A stretch of 64,000 nucleotides of DNA from Mucilaginibacter inviolabilis (GCF_011089895.1 NZ_JAANAT010000001.1:682001-746000); one strand, 5' to 3'; counted from the stretch's first letter, positions 52,990-62,672 are shown. Numbers and translations: made by a program. Notes: generated by a model from the sequence alone, not told the origin.

Positions 52990-55338
52990 ATGAAATACTT
53001 TTTACCACTATTTGTCATGCTGCTGCATTTAAACTATATAAAGGCCCAATCATTAACCGCCCAATTACAGGGTACGGTTACGGATGATAAGGGTAATGCG
53101 GTTGCAGGCGCAGCAATTACTATTATACAAACAGGACAGGGCAGTGCCACTAACGATAAAGGTCAATACGCCATAAACAATATTTTGCCTGGTGCTTATC
53201 ATATCAGGATAAACGCTATCGGTTACCGGTCTACTATCATTAAAGCTACGCTAAAGACAAATGAACACCTGGTTTTACCCATCAGAATAGAAGCCGATGT
53301 TAATATACTGAATGAGGTAAACATCAACACCAAAAAATATAATCCTGATAACCTCATCGATTTACAGCGTACGCCGATGCCATCCATGGTAATCACACGC
53401 AAACAAATTGAGCAAATGGGCAGCAGGCGTTTGGACGAAGTGCTGAAAGAACAAACCGGTTTGGCCATTGTGAACGACATCGGTTCAGGGGCAAGGGCTA
53501 TTGGTTTACAAATGCAGGGTTTCGATAGCGGTTATACCATGATACTGATTGACGGTCAGCCGATGACGGGCCGTAACTCGGGCAATTTCGATTTGTCGCG
53601 CATTACTGTGGCTAATATCGAAAGGATTGAGATCATCAAAGGAGCTTCTTCATGTTTATTTGGTAGCGATGCGATGGCTGGTGTAGTTAATATTGTAACT
53701 CGCCAGCACGTATCGCAAAGCCAGGGCATGGCCGGCGTGCGATATGGAACTTTCAATACAGTTGATGCCAACCTGGAAGGCGAAAGTCCCTTTGCCAACG
53801 GCAAAGGTTCAGGATATATCGCCGGAAATTATTACCGAACCGATGGCTTTAACGCCAATCCTTATCTATCAGAGGGCAAAACCGTACCTCCATATACCAG
53901 CTATACCCTACAAGGACGAGCAAAGTATATGCTGAGTACGGTTAACACCCTCAATTTTACCGGTAGGTTTGCATCGCGTCATTCGGTAAATGATAAATCG
54001 TATACAGGCAGTCCTACAAAAGACATATTAGACGAGAATGATCTAAATGGATCGGTTGTACTGAATACAAACCTAAGCAGTGGTTTGCGTATTAAATCGC
54101 AATACTACCTTACCCGTTATTCTACTGGTCAAAACATTACTGATCTTACTTCCAACCAGATCATACCAGGTAACAATTTCACACAATATCTGCACCGTGG
54201 CGAGGTACAGGCCTCAAAAATGTGGTTTAACTCCTTAACAGTTACCAGCGGTATTGGTACCCAGTATGAAACTATGGATAACGATGCTTACCTGGGTGGC
54301 AAACATCAGCAAAACTCTTTCTTTTACAGCCAGGGCGATTGGAAGGTATCTGATAAGGTAGGCATGATCGGTGGTTTTCGTGTAGAACACCATAGCCGTT
54401 ACGGCAGCAGCATTACACCAAGCTTTGGTATTAATTATCAACCTGTAAAAATATTGGTGCTTAAAGCTGCCATAGCTACAGGATTCAAAACACCGGACTT
54501 CAGGCAGTTATATTTAGTGTTTACCAATTTTGCAGGTGGCGGTTATACCGTATTGGGCACCGAACAATTTGCGGCAGAGCTAAAAAAACTGCAGGATGCC
54601 GGCGAAATTTCGGCCGTTTTTCCAAATGCTTCCAAAGTAAGTAGCCTAAAACCAGAGCGTTCAGTGTCATACAGCGCGGGCTTTACACTTACACCTGCCG
54701 CCTCATTTAAGATTGATGTAAACGGTTTTTATAATAACGTTCATAATTTCATCAATACCGATCAGGTAGCATCCAAAAAAGGAGGTCAGCAAGTATTCTC
54801 TTACTTCAACATTGATAAGGCGTTTCTCTCTGGTTTGGATGTTGGTTTGAGTTGGATAGCTGCCAAGGGCTTCACCATTGCCGCCGGATACCAATTGCTT
54901 TATGCTAAGGATCGTGGGGTAATTGATTCGATTAAAGCAGGTACAGGCATTTATGCCAAAGTATACGACCCTAACCTGGGTACAGATCGTCGCTCTAAAG
55001 TTTCTGATTATTTCGGGTTAACCAATCGTTCGCGCCATATGGCCAATATCCGGTTCAGTTATGAATATGAGCCTAAGGGTATTACAGGTACGTTCAGGAT
55101 AAACTATCGTGGTAAATATGGCTTTATGGAATCAAACCGGCCGAATGGTTTCCTGGATCCTTATGATACTTACGTTGCCGGCTTTTTTCTGTTCAATGCT
55201 TCGGTTCAGAAAACATTGCTCAATAAACACATGGCCGTACAGCTCACAGCTGATAATATACTCAACTATCGTGATATGCTAATGCCCGGTCAGCCCGGCA
55301 GAATGATATTGGCCGGATTAAACTACCGATTTTTTTAA
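52990..55338 (+). CDS. hmuR: TonB-dependent haem receptor (HmuR type)
   Basis: A TonB receptor of about 782 aa from the ATG at 52990 (MKYFLPLFVMLLHLNYIKAQ, a signal peptide); the frame is open further upstream but this would cover the 25-bp dyad. Domains: carboxypeptidase-regulatory-like domain (about 25-110), plug (about 130-245) with AGVVNIVTRQ and GAGARAIG-like plug loops (GSGARAIGLQMQGFDSGYTMILIDGQPM), then a barrel ending in AGLNYRFF. The divergent HmuYTUVS operon and following HmuY-like genes set its likely cargo as haem. First gene of the right arm. Confidence 0.92.
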   Translation: MKYFLPLFVMLLHLNYIKAQSLTAQLQGTVTDDKGNAVAGAAITIIQTGQGSATNDKGQYAINNILPGAYHIRINAIGYRSTIIKATLKTNEHLVLPIRIEADVNILNEVNINTKKYNPDNLIDLQRTPMPSMVITRKQIEQMGSRRLDEVLKEQTGLAIVNDIGSGARAIGLQMQGFDSGYTMILIDGQPMTGRNSGNFDLSRITVANIERIEIIKGASSCLFGSDAMAGVVNIVTRQHVSQSQGMAGVRYGTFNTVDANLEGESPFANGKGSGYIAGNYYRTDGFNANPYLSEGKTVPPYTSYTLQGRAKYMLSTVNTLNFTGRFASRHSVNDKSYTGSPTKDILDENDLNGSVVLNTNLSSGLRIKSQYYLTRYSTGQNITDLTSNQIIPGNNFTQYLHRGEVQASKMWFNSLTVTSGIGTQYETMDNDAYLGGKHQQNSFFYSQGDWKVSDKVGMIGGFRVEHHSRYGSSITPSFGINYQPVKILVLKAAIATGFKTPDFRQLYLVFTNFAGGGYTVLGTEQFAAELKKLQDAGEISAVFPNASKVSSLKPERSVSYSAGFTLTPAASFKIDVNGFYNNVHNFINTDQVASKKGGQQVFSYFNIDKAFLSGLDVGLSWIAAKGFTIAAGYQLLYAKDRGVIDSIKAGTGIYAKVYDPNLGTDRRSKVSDYFGLTNRSRHMANIRFSYEYEPKGITGTFRINYRGKYGFMESNRPNGFLDPYDTYVAGFFLFNASVQKTLLNKHMAVQLTADNILNYRDMLMPGQPGRMILAGLNYRFF

Positions 55339-55350
55339 CAACAAAGATTT

Positions 55351-56022
55351 ATGCAAATGATAAAATACAATTACTTCAAAACGCTCCTTTTCGCAATAGC
55401 TTCAACTTTATTGATCAGTTCCTGTACAAAAGAGCAAGTAAAACCACAGCTTCAGGATGGAAAAAGCACTGTAGTAAACGATCTGCCGGGCGATGTGGGC
55501 AAAACCATCAGCACCGGTTTCAGAACATTCTATTTCAGCTTTAGTACAAATGCCAAGGTAGATAGCAGTCAAAAGAAAACAGCATTGTGGGATATTTCTT
55601 TTGCTCGTGAATATAATTCTTATATAGGCATTAATAACGGTACAAATGATGCCAGTTATGGTTTTGGCGGAACTGGTAAAGGCAGCATGGTTGTGGTGAA
55701 TAAAGCCTACGATCAGGTTACCGAAGCCCCTGCAGATGACGTATTTGCAAAATCATCCATCACGGCGACAGGTTGGGACAGTGGTAATGGCGATGCCACC
55801 GGTTGGTATTTCTACGATCTGAAAACCCACCTGGCTGTACCGGTTAAAAACCGCACTTATGTTTTGCGTACCGCTGATGGCAAATATGCCAAGCTGCAAA
55901 TAGTAAGCATGTATAAAGGAGCGCCTGCCGTTGTAACCGATCTGAACTGGCCTGCACCATATTTTACCTTCAAGTATTATGTACAGCAGGATGGAAGCCG
56001 TAACCTGTCAACCAAAGATTAA
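55351..56022 (+). CDS. HmuY-family haem-binding lipoprotein, second copy
   Basis: A 223-aa lipoprotein with lipobox LLISSC. HmuY features: FYFSFSTNAKV, ALWDISFAREYNSYIG, and ATGWYFYDLKTHLAVPVKNRTYVLRTADGKYAKLQIVSMYK, then YFTFKYYVQ at the end. It follows hmuR by 12 bp. HmuY proteins bind haem with a pair of ligands, but ligand residues cannot be assigned by eye. Predicted to sit on the outer surface and feed haem to HmuR. A Met two codons after the first (55357) is an alternative start. Confidence 0.88.
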   Translation: MQMIKYNYFKTLLFAIASTLLISSCTKEQVKPQLQDGKSTVVNDLPGDVGKTISTGFRTFYFSFSTNAKVDSSQKKTALWDISFAREYNSYIGINNGTNDASYGFGGTGKGSMVVVNKAYDQVTEAPADDVFAKSSITATGWDSGNGDATGWYFYDLKTHLAVPVKNRTYVLRTADGKYAKLQIVSMYKGAPAVVTDLNWPAPYFTFKYYVQQDGSRNLSTKD

Positions 56023-56059
56023 ACACATTTTACCATATATCAAATAATATATCAATCAC

Positions 56060-56788
56060 ATGTTATCACCAACGAATAATTTAAGAAAGTGGCTTTGCCT
56101 GCTTGCCATTACCGGTGTTTTGTTTACTGCTTGTTCTAAAAAAAACGATCCGGCACCAACGCCAGCGCCAGATCCAACGCCTGTAGCCCCGGGATCAGTA
56201 TCATTTTATAAACTAACCAGGGTCGAAAATCTTTACGCTCCGGCTGATGACAATAACCCCGCGGCTACATTGCCGCCTTTATATTACAGCCTGGAAAATA
56301 AAACACAGATAACGGCCGATTTTGCAAAAACCGCATCGTGGGATATGGTATTTACAGGCACCTATAACATTTTTATAGGCAGCAATGGGGCAACAGATCA
56401 TAAAACCGAGGGAGGGATACTCATTTTAAAACAGCCATTTGAACAGGTAACCGATGTGCCAAGCGATGATCAGTTCACTACTACAAAATCATTTGGGCTT
56501 GATGAGGCTGGAAACTTTGGCCAGGGTACAGGCTGGGCCTTGTATGATTTTAATGGTACCAAAATGGGTGACGGCAGTGCTTCAAAACAGCATGTTGTTT
56601 ACGCTTTACCCGCCACACGAACGCTGATAGTTAGAACAGCAAAGGGAAATTATGCCAAAATCAAAATGATCAGCTGCTACAAAGATGCATTCACAGCCGA
56701 CAAATGGTTTATTGATACCCCGCATATGTATTTCACTTTTGAGTATGTAATTGTACCCAAAGGCAGCAAGAAATTCGAAATCAAATAA
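56060..56788 (+). CDS. HmuY-family haem-binding lipoprotein, third copy
   Basis: A 242-aa lipoprotein with lipobox LFTACS and a Pro-rich tether (PAPTPAPDPTPVAPG) just after the lipid anchor. HmuY-type elements: SFYKLTRVENL, ASWDMVFTGTYNIFIG, and GTGWALYDFNG with LIVRTAKGNYAKIKMISCYKDAF and MYFTFEYVI. The central part is longer than in the other copies. It is 37 bp after the second copy, in the same operon. Different copies may suit different haem sources or metals, but this is inference. Confidence 0.85.
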   Translation: MLSPTNNLRKWLCLLAITGVLFTACSKKNDPAPTPAPDPTPVAPGSVSFYKLTRVENLYAPADDNNPAATLPPLYYSLENKTQITADFAKTASWDMVFTGTYNIFIGSNGATDHKTEGGILILKQPFEQVTDVPSDDQFTTTKSFGLDEAGNFGQGTGWALYDFNGTKMGDGSASKQHVVYALPATRTLIVRTAKGNYAKIKMISCYKDAFTADKWFIDTPHMYFTFEYVIVPKGSKKFEIK

Positions 56789-56802
56789 TAAGCCCAGGAT
56801 AG

Positions 56803-57747
56803 ATGAAACTTAAATTTATACATTTTCTTACGTTTATTGTATTAGCGGCGGCTTTTGTATCGTGCAAAAAAACGGAGGAACTGCCCGCCTTGCCTAAAAG
56901 CAGTATTATTACTTATAAAGTAGTTAACCTGCCAGATACGGTTATTTATGGGGCTGTTGATCAGTTAGATAAATCCATAACGGTTTACATACCCTATTTT
57001 TATAATCTAACGGTGATTGATCCGGAGATATCAGTTTCTGATGGTGCCAGTATAACAGAAAAAGTTGGGCCCTTTTTAATCAGTACAACTAATATAAAGT
57101 ACACTGTAAAAGGAGCCGATGGAACCAGTACTACTTATACAGTTAAAGTGGTACAGCAAAATCCCCCATCGCTAACCATTAACTGGGCCGACGATCAGTA
57201 TACAGAAACCAGTCCTGCTATGTATCTGCCAATTATTTTGGGCGATTTTCACAGCTCAAACAGTGGTGGGGTAAAAACTACTATTACGCACACTAAAACA
57301 GGCAAGGCGATCACCCTGCTTAACCCGGTTATTCAGCCTTCAGGTAATCTTTATAGTCTTAATGCCCAGATTCCTGCCGATGCAGATACAGGTTCTTATA
57401 ATGTAAAAGTGGACTTTTTAGGGAATACCGCCACCTTAAAGAAGCCCTTGCATATAAAATATATACAACCGGCGGTGGTAATGACCTATCAGGAAGCTAA
57501 GCAAGGTGAAAACATTACATTTTTAGCCGACCAATCTGTTTTTATCAATCTAAAATCGGTCAAAGTAACGGTTAATAACAATACTTATGATCTCCCTGTG
57601 GTGAGTTATACACCGCAAACGATGATACTTAAAATACCAGACAATTTCCCGGTGGGCGACTATTTCTATACAGCCGCTTTCAGTTTTGAGTTTCAGGGAT
57701 GGGACACTGTTAACAGGATCGGCATGTTGAATGTCCACCCCAAATAA
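56803..57747 (+). CDS. Surface lipoprotein of unknown function, Ig/IPT-like beta-sandwich domains
   Basis: I do not recognise a specific family. A 314-aa lipoprotein (lipobox AAFVSC, followed by KKTEELP). The first part (about 35-125) has the repeat-like strands of a DUF5018/Ig-like domain: KSITVYIPYFYNLTVIDPEISVSDGASITEKV, then YTVKGADGTSTTYTVKVV. The later part is beta-rich like IPT/TIG modules. The paralogous gene at 58533 has the same layout. It is 14 bp after the third HmuY-like gene, so it belongs to the haem operon, perhaps as a host-protein or haem-protein binding lipoprotein. Confidence 0.8.
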   Translation: MKLKFIHFLTFIVLAAAFVSCKKTEELPALPKSSIITYKVVNLPDTVIYGAVDQLDKSITVYIPYFYNLTVIDPEISVSDGASITEKVGPFLISTTNIKYTVKGADGTSTTYTVKVVQQNPPSLTINWADDQYTETSPAMYLPIILGDFHSSNSGGVKTTITHTKTGKAITLLNPVIQPSGNLYSLNAQIPADADTGSYNVKVDFLGNTATLKKPLHIKYIQPAVVMTYQEAKQGENITFLADQSVFINLKSVKVTVNNNTYDLPVVSYTPQTMILKIPDNFPVGDYFYTAAFSFEFQGWDTVNRIGMLNVHPK

Positions 57748-57825
57748 ATCAAGGTTATACTGCCTGGCGTACGAAGGCATTTAACATATATACAATTAAT
57801 CAATTCACACTTTAATTACATTATC

Positions 57826-58452
57826 ATGAAAATCAATTTCTTAAACGGATTAAAATCAGGTTTGGCAGTAGTTGCCATTGCAGTATTGGCGGTTTCTTGC
57901 TCAAAAGATAAAGGCGCGGCCCCTGCAAGTTCAGAAGCTGCCGCCAATTCCAAACTATCGGTTAATGCAGTACCCGTTAGTAATACTTATACTGTAACCG
58001 GCAGATATGGTAACCCGGCATCCGGACCGGCTGTTTATGGTTCGGTATATGTTAACCTTGCTAATGGGGCACAGGATACTACAGCTTCATTTCCTGGAGT
58101 AAATGCCATATTTACCGGCACCAACAATTCGGTGATACAAGTACCAAGCGGTTACACCCTTAAATTTTTATATAATACCAGCAAAACATTCGCTTCTTTA
58201 AAGATCAGTGATTTTGCAGCAGCGGCAGTAGCCAGTGTTGGTCGTAACACTTCAACTACCGCTACGCCAAATGGCTGGTACAATTATGTTATTCCTGCAG
58301 GTGTAACTCCAATTTCTGGTGTGTATTTACTGATCACTCCAACTACAGGTAACAGCTATGCACTGCAAATTACAGGAGCTGTTGGTCAGGGATCTGCAAC
58401 CAGCAACAGAGGTGTTTACACTATTAAAACCGGTGTTATTAACAACCTTTAA
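57826..58452 (+). CDS. Divergent HmuY-like lipoprotein
   Basis: A 208-aa lipoprotein (lipobox LAVSC, then SKDKGAAPASSEAAANSK). The C-terminal half contains NGWYNYVIPAGVTPISGVYLLITPTTGNSYALQITG, which lines up with NGWYTYDMSNHSITPIPGRIIIVHTSSGKYAKVEI of the HmuY copy at 52111. The WDxxFAR element of the other copies is missing, so it is a degenerate or specialised relative. A good terminator follows at 58463-58490, so it ends the first transcript of the right haem arm. Function uncertain; haem binding is only suggested. Confidence 0.65.
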   Translation: MKINFLNGLKSGLAVVAIAVLAVSCSKDKGAAPASSEAAANSKLSVNAVPVSNTYTVTGRYGNPASGPAVYGSVYVNLANGAQDTTASFPGVNAIFTGTNNSVIQVPSGYTLKFLYNTSKTFASLKISDFAAAAVASVGRNTSTTATPNGWYNYVIPAGVTPISGVYLLITPTTGNSYALQITGAVGQGSATSNRGVYTIKTGVINNL

Positions 58453-58462
58453 TTTAATCACT

Positions 58463-58490
58463 GGGCAAGCCAAATACGGCTTGCCCTTTT
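58463..58490 (+). terminator. Intrinsic terminator of the hmuR operon
   Basis: GGGCAAGCC at 58463-58471 and GGCTTGCCC at 58478-58486 (9-bp perfect stem, 6-base loop), then TTTT. It lies 11 bp after the stop of the fourth HmuY-like gene. Confidence 0.9.
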
Positions 58491-58532
58491 ATCAAAACAG
58501 GGTTAGCCCTAATAAAATTTAACATTTGACTA

Positions 58533-59486
58533 ATGATCTACTTTAAATTCCGCGCAGGCTTTATCAACGCTTATATTTTGGTGCTTACAATTGCCGCAGT
58601 ATTAGCATTTTCATCCTGCAAAAAAGAATCTGTTAAATATCCGTATAATGATATAGAGCGGTTTACGATCAAAGACGCAAATGGCGCAGAGTTGAAGGCA
58701 AGTATTGAAAATAATAATATCATACTTTATTACCCCCCTTTTCAAACCGTTCCAGACTTTATAACCCCTGCTATAGTGGTATCAGAAAAGTCGGTAGTTG
58801 AGCCTGCTTCGGGCGCCAGGGTGGCGTTTAAAGATGGGGTCACTTTTAAAGTAAAAGCGCAGGACGGCAGCACTAAAACATATGTGCTTAAACGCTATAT
58901 CAATGCGCCAGCACCGCAATTTGAAGCAAATACCGACGCTAAAATTGGCGATTATATACAGCTTACCGGTGAATTTATGATACCAGACACTAACCGTACA
59001 AAACTGTACCTGGTTGACAAGAACAATAAAGAAATTAAGGTACAGGGTTCAGCATTTGAAAACTTTACGGCATCGGGGCTCAACGCTTTATTACCCGCTA
59101 CCATTGATACCGGTATTTATAAAATAAAATTGCTTACGGATGGACAACCGCTGATAAAAAATAATTTTCATATAGCTCCACCATTTTTGAAGATACTGAT
59201 ATCGCCAAACATGACAACAGTGAAGCGTGGTGCTGAACTTATTTTAGTAAGTTCCGATAACTCGCTGAAATACTATAAAAATAATATAGACAGGATGACT
59301 GTATATGTCGACCTGCGAAACTCAAAGGATGTTACTATAACAAGTGTAACGGATAGTGAGATCAGATTGCGCATCCCTGCCGATTTTCCATTGATAAATA
59401 TTCAATACGCGGGGTTATATTTTAAAAACAACCCCGAAGTACTGTATATAAGCCAGGAAGGCAACGGGGTACAAGTAACGGAATAA
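58533..59486 (+). CDS. Surface lipoprotein of unknown function, paralogue of the gene at 56803
   Basis: A 317-aa lipoprotein (lipobox FSSC, then KKESVKYPY). Same plan as the lipoprotein at 56803: an N-terminal domain ending in FKVKAQDGSTKTYVLKRY, then two beta-rich IPT/TIG-like modules (FMIPDTNRTKLYLVDKNNKEI; MTTVKRGAELILVSSDN). It sits 42 bp after a terminator, so it may have its own promoter, and 74 bp before the AraC regulator. The pairing of this type of lipoprotein with haem genes twice suggests a shared role such as binding a haem-carrying protein. Unproven. Confidence 0.78.
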   Translation: MIYFKFRAGFINAYILVLTIAAVLAFSSCKKESVKYPYNDIERFTIKDANGAELKASIENNNIILYYPPFQTVPDFITPAIVVSEKSVVEPASGARVAFKDGVTFKVKAQDGSTKTYVLKRYINAPAPQFEANTDAKIGDYIQLTGEFMIPDTNRTKLYLVDKNNKEIKVQGSAFENFTASGLNALLPATIDTGIYKIKLLTDGQPLIKNNFHIAPPFLKILISPNMTTVKRGAELILVSSDNSLKYYKNNIDRMTVYVDLRNSKDVTITSVTDSEIRLRIPADFPLINIQYAGLYFKNNPEVLYISQEGNGVQVTE

Positions 59487-59560
59487 CACAACACCTACAT
59501 ATATCTATGAAAACATAGCCTGCATCCAATAGGGTGCGGGCTATAAAGTTAAATTATCAC

Positions 59561-60547
59561 ATGCACATCAAATCAAAAATAGAAGGTTTTGAAGATTGGT
59601 TGTTTATAGAAGAACTGCCCGACAGCTATAACGTACAAACGCCGCTGGCCGAAAAAAGTATGACCATTAAACGGCCACCGGTAAACCAGTTTTCAAATCA
59701 TATGATTAGTTCAGGTGGTTTGTTCCTGATGAACGTGCATATGCAGTTTAATGAGCCAGCCAGCATCCTGTTTGAGATTGAAGGCGAAACCGTAACCTCG
59801 CAGTTTATATTTTATGAGCAAAAACAAGCTATGGATGATAAGCAGCGCACCAAAAAAATGCGGGGAGGGGCAAGGCATAATATTCGCTATATACCCTCGT
59901 TGTCTGGCAGGTATGAACTGCAGCCTGATGTGGTTTACAACTATTTTCTGATAGTGCTGTCAAAAGAATATTATTTTCATCTTATTAACCAGGATTCGTT
60001 GTTGCATGCCGATTTTGTACAGGAGATCAAGAACGGAAAATATACCTCCATATCGGCGCAGGACTTGTTAGTGTCGCACGAGATGAAGCAAACCATAAAC
60101 GATATTGTAGAATGTAAACGTGCCGGCGAACTCAAACGTCTTCACACCGAATCAAAAATATTGGAGCTGCTGATGCTTCAGATGGAACAGCTGCAGAATG
60201 ACCAGCACGATGAAGTACGAAAGTATACCAATCTGGAGCAGGAAAAGATAGAGCAGGCCCGTGATATTTTAGATCAGGATTTTGCAAACCCTCCGGTACT
60301 GCCGGTTTTATCAAGAATGGTATCCCTAAATGAGTTTAAACTAAAACGTGGTTTTAAAGCTTATTTCGGCACTACTATTTATGGTTATGTTACCAGGCTG
60401 AAGATGGAACGCGCCCGGCACCTGCTTGTTGATCAAAAAATGACTATCAGGGAAGTAACTTATGAGGTTGGTTTTAAGCATCAGTCGCACCTGTCAGAGG
60501 CCTTTAAAAAGTACTTCGGGATATTGCCAAGTGAAATAAGGAGTTAA
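59561..60547 (+). CDS. AraC-family transcriptional regulator
   Basis: About 328 aa from the ATG at 59561 (MHIKSKIEGFEDWLF); a GTG nine codons earlier is less likely. The C-terminal ~100 residues are the double helix-turn-helix of AraC proteins: VLPVLSRMVSLNEFKLKRGFKAYFGTTIYGYVTRLKMERARHLL and IREVTYEVGFKHQSHLSEAFKKYFGILPSEIRS. The N-terminal half is of the type seen in PchR/YbtA-like regulators of iron and siderophore genes. Its position at the end of the haem locus fits a local activator or repressor of hmuR and hmuY. Effector unknown. Confidence 0.9.
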   Translation: MHIKSKIEGFEDWLFIEELPDSYNVQTPLAEKSMTIKRPPVNQFSNHMISSGGLFLMNVHMQFNEPASILFEIEGETVTSQFIFYEQKQAMDDKQRTKKMRGGARHNIRYIPSLSGRYELQPDVVYNYFLIVLSKEYYFHLINQDSLLHADFVQEIKNGKYTSISAQDLLVSHEMKQTINDIVECKRAGELKRLHTESKILELLMLQMEQLQNDQHDEVRKYTNLEQEKIEQARDILDQDFANPPVLPVLSRMVSLNEFKLKRGFKAYFGTTIYGYVTRLKMERARHLLVDQKMTIREVTYEVGFKHQSHLSEAFKKYFGILPSEIRS

Positions 60548-60747
60548 AAAATAGTGCAGGTGCAGCAATTTAGTTTACCCTGACCGGCATACTATTGTTT
60601 CTTGTTGCATTATTTTTTACCATAATGGGGAATAATGTACACGCTTTTTGATTATTCCTGTATGTTGTATGGCTTCACGTATAGGTGGCATGAAAGGACT
60701 TTCCTATGGTCTGAATTTTGCCTTGATTAGCTCATATTCAGAAGCCT

Positions 60748-61479
60748 ATGTCGATTGATTGTATAATTGTTGATGACGATGAAGGGGGGCTTTTCTACCT
60801 TCGGAGTCTTGTTGACAATACCTCGTTTTTAAAACTCTTATCATTTTATACCGATCCTGCCGAGGCTTTATTAGCTATAGAAAGCCAAATCCCAAAGCTT
60901 GTTTTTCTGGATATTCATATGCCCGGGTTCAATGGCCTTGAGTTGGCCCGTATTATCAATGAACGTATGGGTATTGATGCGCCCCGTATCATTTTCACTA
61001 CTGGATTTGAGCATTTTGCCATAGAAGCTTATAAGGTAAATGCGCTTGATTATCTGCTTAAACCAATTGAATATGATGCTTTTGTGAGGGCAGTTTATAA
61101 GGCCAAAGCAGATATTGATAACGACAGGCAATTGCAGATCACTGCAGATTACACAGAACACGATTTTATTTTTTTACGGGTTGAGTATGAATTGGTAAAG
61201 ATTTATTTGAAAAACATACTTTATATTGAAGGATTTAAGGATTATGTAAAGGTTTATGTAACCAATGCCGATGGCTATATAAAATCATTAACCACCATGA
61301 AAAACCTGGAAGAAAAATTAAAAACCGGGGCATTTATGAGGGTACATCGTTCTTTTATTGTGTCGTTGGATAAAATTGACAGTGTTACCAGAAGCACTAT
61401 CCGGTTTGGAAAAATATTGATACCTGTTAGCGAACAATACCGTGAACCCTTTAAAAAGTTTATTGATAAGTGGTTTTAA
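60748..61479 (+). CDS. LytTR-family response regulator
   Basis: A 243-aa response regulator. Receiver domain about 1-120 with acidic pocket IIVDDDE (7-13), phosphoacceptor Asp55 in LVFLDIHMPG, and DYLLKP with the conserved Lys near 107; then a LytTR DNA-binding domain (about 140-243) with ILYIEGFKDYVKVYV, FMRVHRSFIVSLDKID and IPVSEQYREPFKKF. A LytS-type membrane kinase is the usual partner, but none is adjacent: the next kinase (62673) is of the HisKA type with aquaporin between. Targets unknown. No operon partner is evident. Confidence 0.93.
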   Translation: MSIDCIIVDDDEGGLFYLRSLVDNTSFLKLLSFYTDPAEALLAIESQIPKLVFLDIHMPGFNGLELARIINERMGIDAPRIIFTTGFEHFAIEAYKVNALDYLLKPIEYDAFVRAVYKAKADIDNDRQLQITADYTEHDFIFLRVEYELVKIYLKNILYIEGFKDYVKVYVTNADGYIKSLTTMKNLEEKLKTGAFMRVHRSFIVSLDKIDSVTRSTIRFGKILIPVSEQYREPFKKFIDKWF

Positions 61480-61689
61480 CTCTATCTCCTGGTTCTAAAC
61501 TTTTGTCGACAAGATGTGGGTATCTGTCGAAACTATTTAACATTAGATTTAAAACTTATTTTATTTGATGCGGATTTGCAATATAACAATGCGTAGCTTT
61601 ATAATAACTATGCACAGGTTATTATAATTGAACCAAAGTTGCAGTTTAGTTATTATATACCTGATCCTTTAACCTAATTTATAATTCAC

Positions 61690-62397
61690 ATGGAAACAAG
61701 CACTTTTTCAAAATTTTCTGCCGAATTTTTCGGTACACTCGTATTGGTTTTGATGGGCTGTGGCAGCGCGGTAATTGCCGGTGCCAATGGCTCAACTGGT
61801 GTTGGTTTGTTGGGTATTTCTTTTGCTTTTGGTTTATCGGTTGTGGCAATGGCTTATGCTATTGGTCATATATCAGGTTGCCATATTAATCCGGCCATTT
61901 CCATAGGTATGGTTGTTGCCGGCCGAATGAAAGCAAATGAAGCGGTTATTTACATTATTGCGCAGGTATTAGGCGCTATTGCCGGTGCTGGCATCTTATT
62001 GCTCATTGCATCCGGTAAAGATGGATATAGTGTAGCAGCTAATGGTTTAGGGCAAAACGGTTATGATGCTTTTTCGCCCGGTCATTACAATTTAGTATCT
62101 GGTTTTATTGCCGAAACTGTTTTTACCTTCATCTTTCTGCTGGTAATTTTTGGTTCAACATCTACCAAAAATATACATGGTGGTTTCGCCGGTCTGTCAA
62201 TAGGTTTAAGCCTGGTGCTTATCCATATAGTTGGTATCATGGTTACCGGTGTATCGGTAAATCCGGCACGGAGTATTGGCCCGGCATTACTGGTAGGTGG
62301 GGCCGCCATTAGCCAGTTATGGTTATTTATTGTAGCACCTATACTAGGAGCCATATTAAGCGCTGCGGTGTGGCGTATTATATTGGAAAGAAAATAA
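61690..62397 (+). CDS. aqpZ: Aquaporin (AqpZ-like)
   Basis: A 235-aa MIP-family channel with six helices. Both NPA motifs are present: GCHINPAIS (67-69) and SVNPARSIGP (191-193), with Arg194 of the selectivity filter. The aromatic/His filter positions of the AqpZ type (His in VLIHIVGI) suggest water selectivity; glycerol-type residues are not evident. It sits alone, with its own terminator downstream, and is expressed from a short upstream gap. It acts in the inner membrane, probably in osmotic balance. Confidence 0.94.
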   Translation: METSTFSKFSAEFFGTLVLVLMGCGSAVIAGANGSTGVGLLGISFAFGLSVVAMAYAIGHISGCHINPAISIGMVVAGRMKANEAVIYIIAQVLGAIAGAGILLLIASGKDGYSVAANGLGQNGYDAFSPGHYNLVSGFIAETVFTFIFLLVIFGSTSTKNIHGGFAGLSIGLSLVLIHIVGIMVTGVSVNPARSIGPALLVGGAAISQLWLFIVAPILGAILSAAVWRIILERK

Positions 62398-62412
62398 TAT
62401 TACAAAGCACAC

Positions 62413-62453
62413 AACCAGGTTAGCAGGTATATTCCTGTTTAACCTGGTTTTAT
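62413..62453 (+). terminator. Intrinsic terminator after the aquaporin gene
   Basis: AACCAGGTTAGCAGG at 62413-62427 pairs with CCTGTTTAACCTGGTT at 62434-62449 with one bulged base, then TTAT. It follows the aquaporin stop by 15 bp. Confidence 0.85.
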
Positions 62454-62672
62454 AGCGTTACCTTTTTACCATGTGTATGAGTTATGCATGGCTTCATCAT
62501 GCTCCTTTCTGATTTTCGTTTATGAGCTGTATTTTTATCTAATTATTTATATTTTAAACTTATTCTTACATTAGGTTAAAAATATACATCTCAAGGCTTT
62601 AATAAATGCTATTATTACCTTTAATTTTGCCAATTAAATATCGGCATCATAGTTGCTTAGCATTTAGCTTTA

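Noticed and set aside
61503..61512. TTGTCGACAA palindrome upstream of aquaporin
   Set aside because: A single 10-bp palindrome with no second copy or known regulator; too weak to report as a site.
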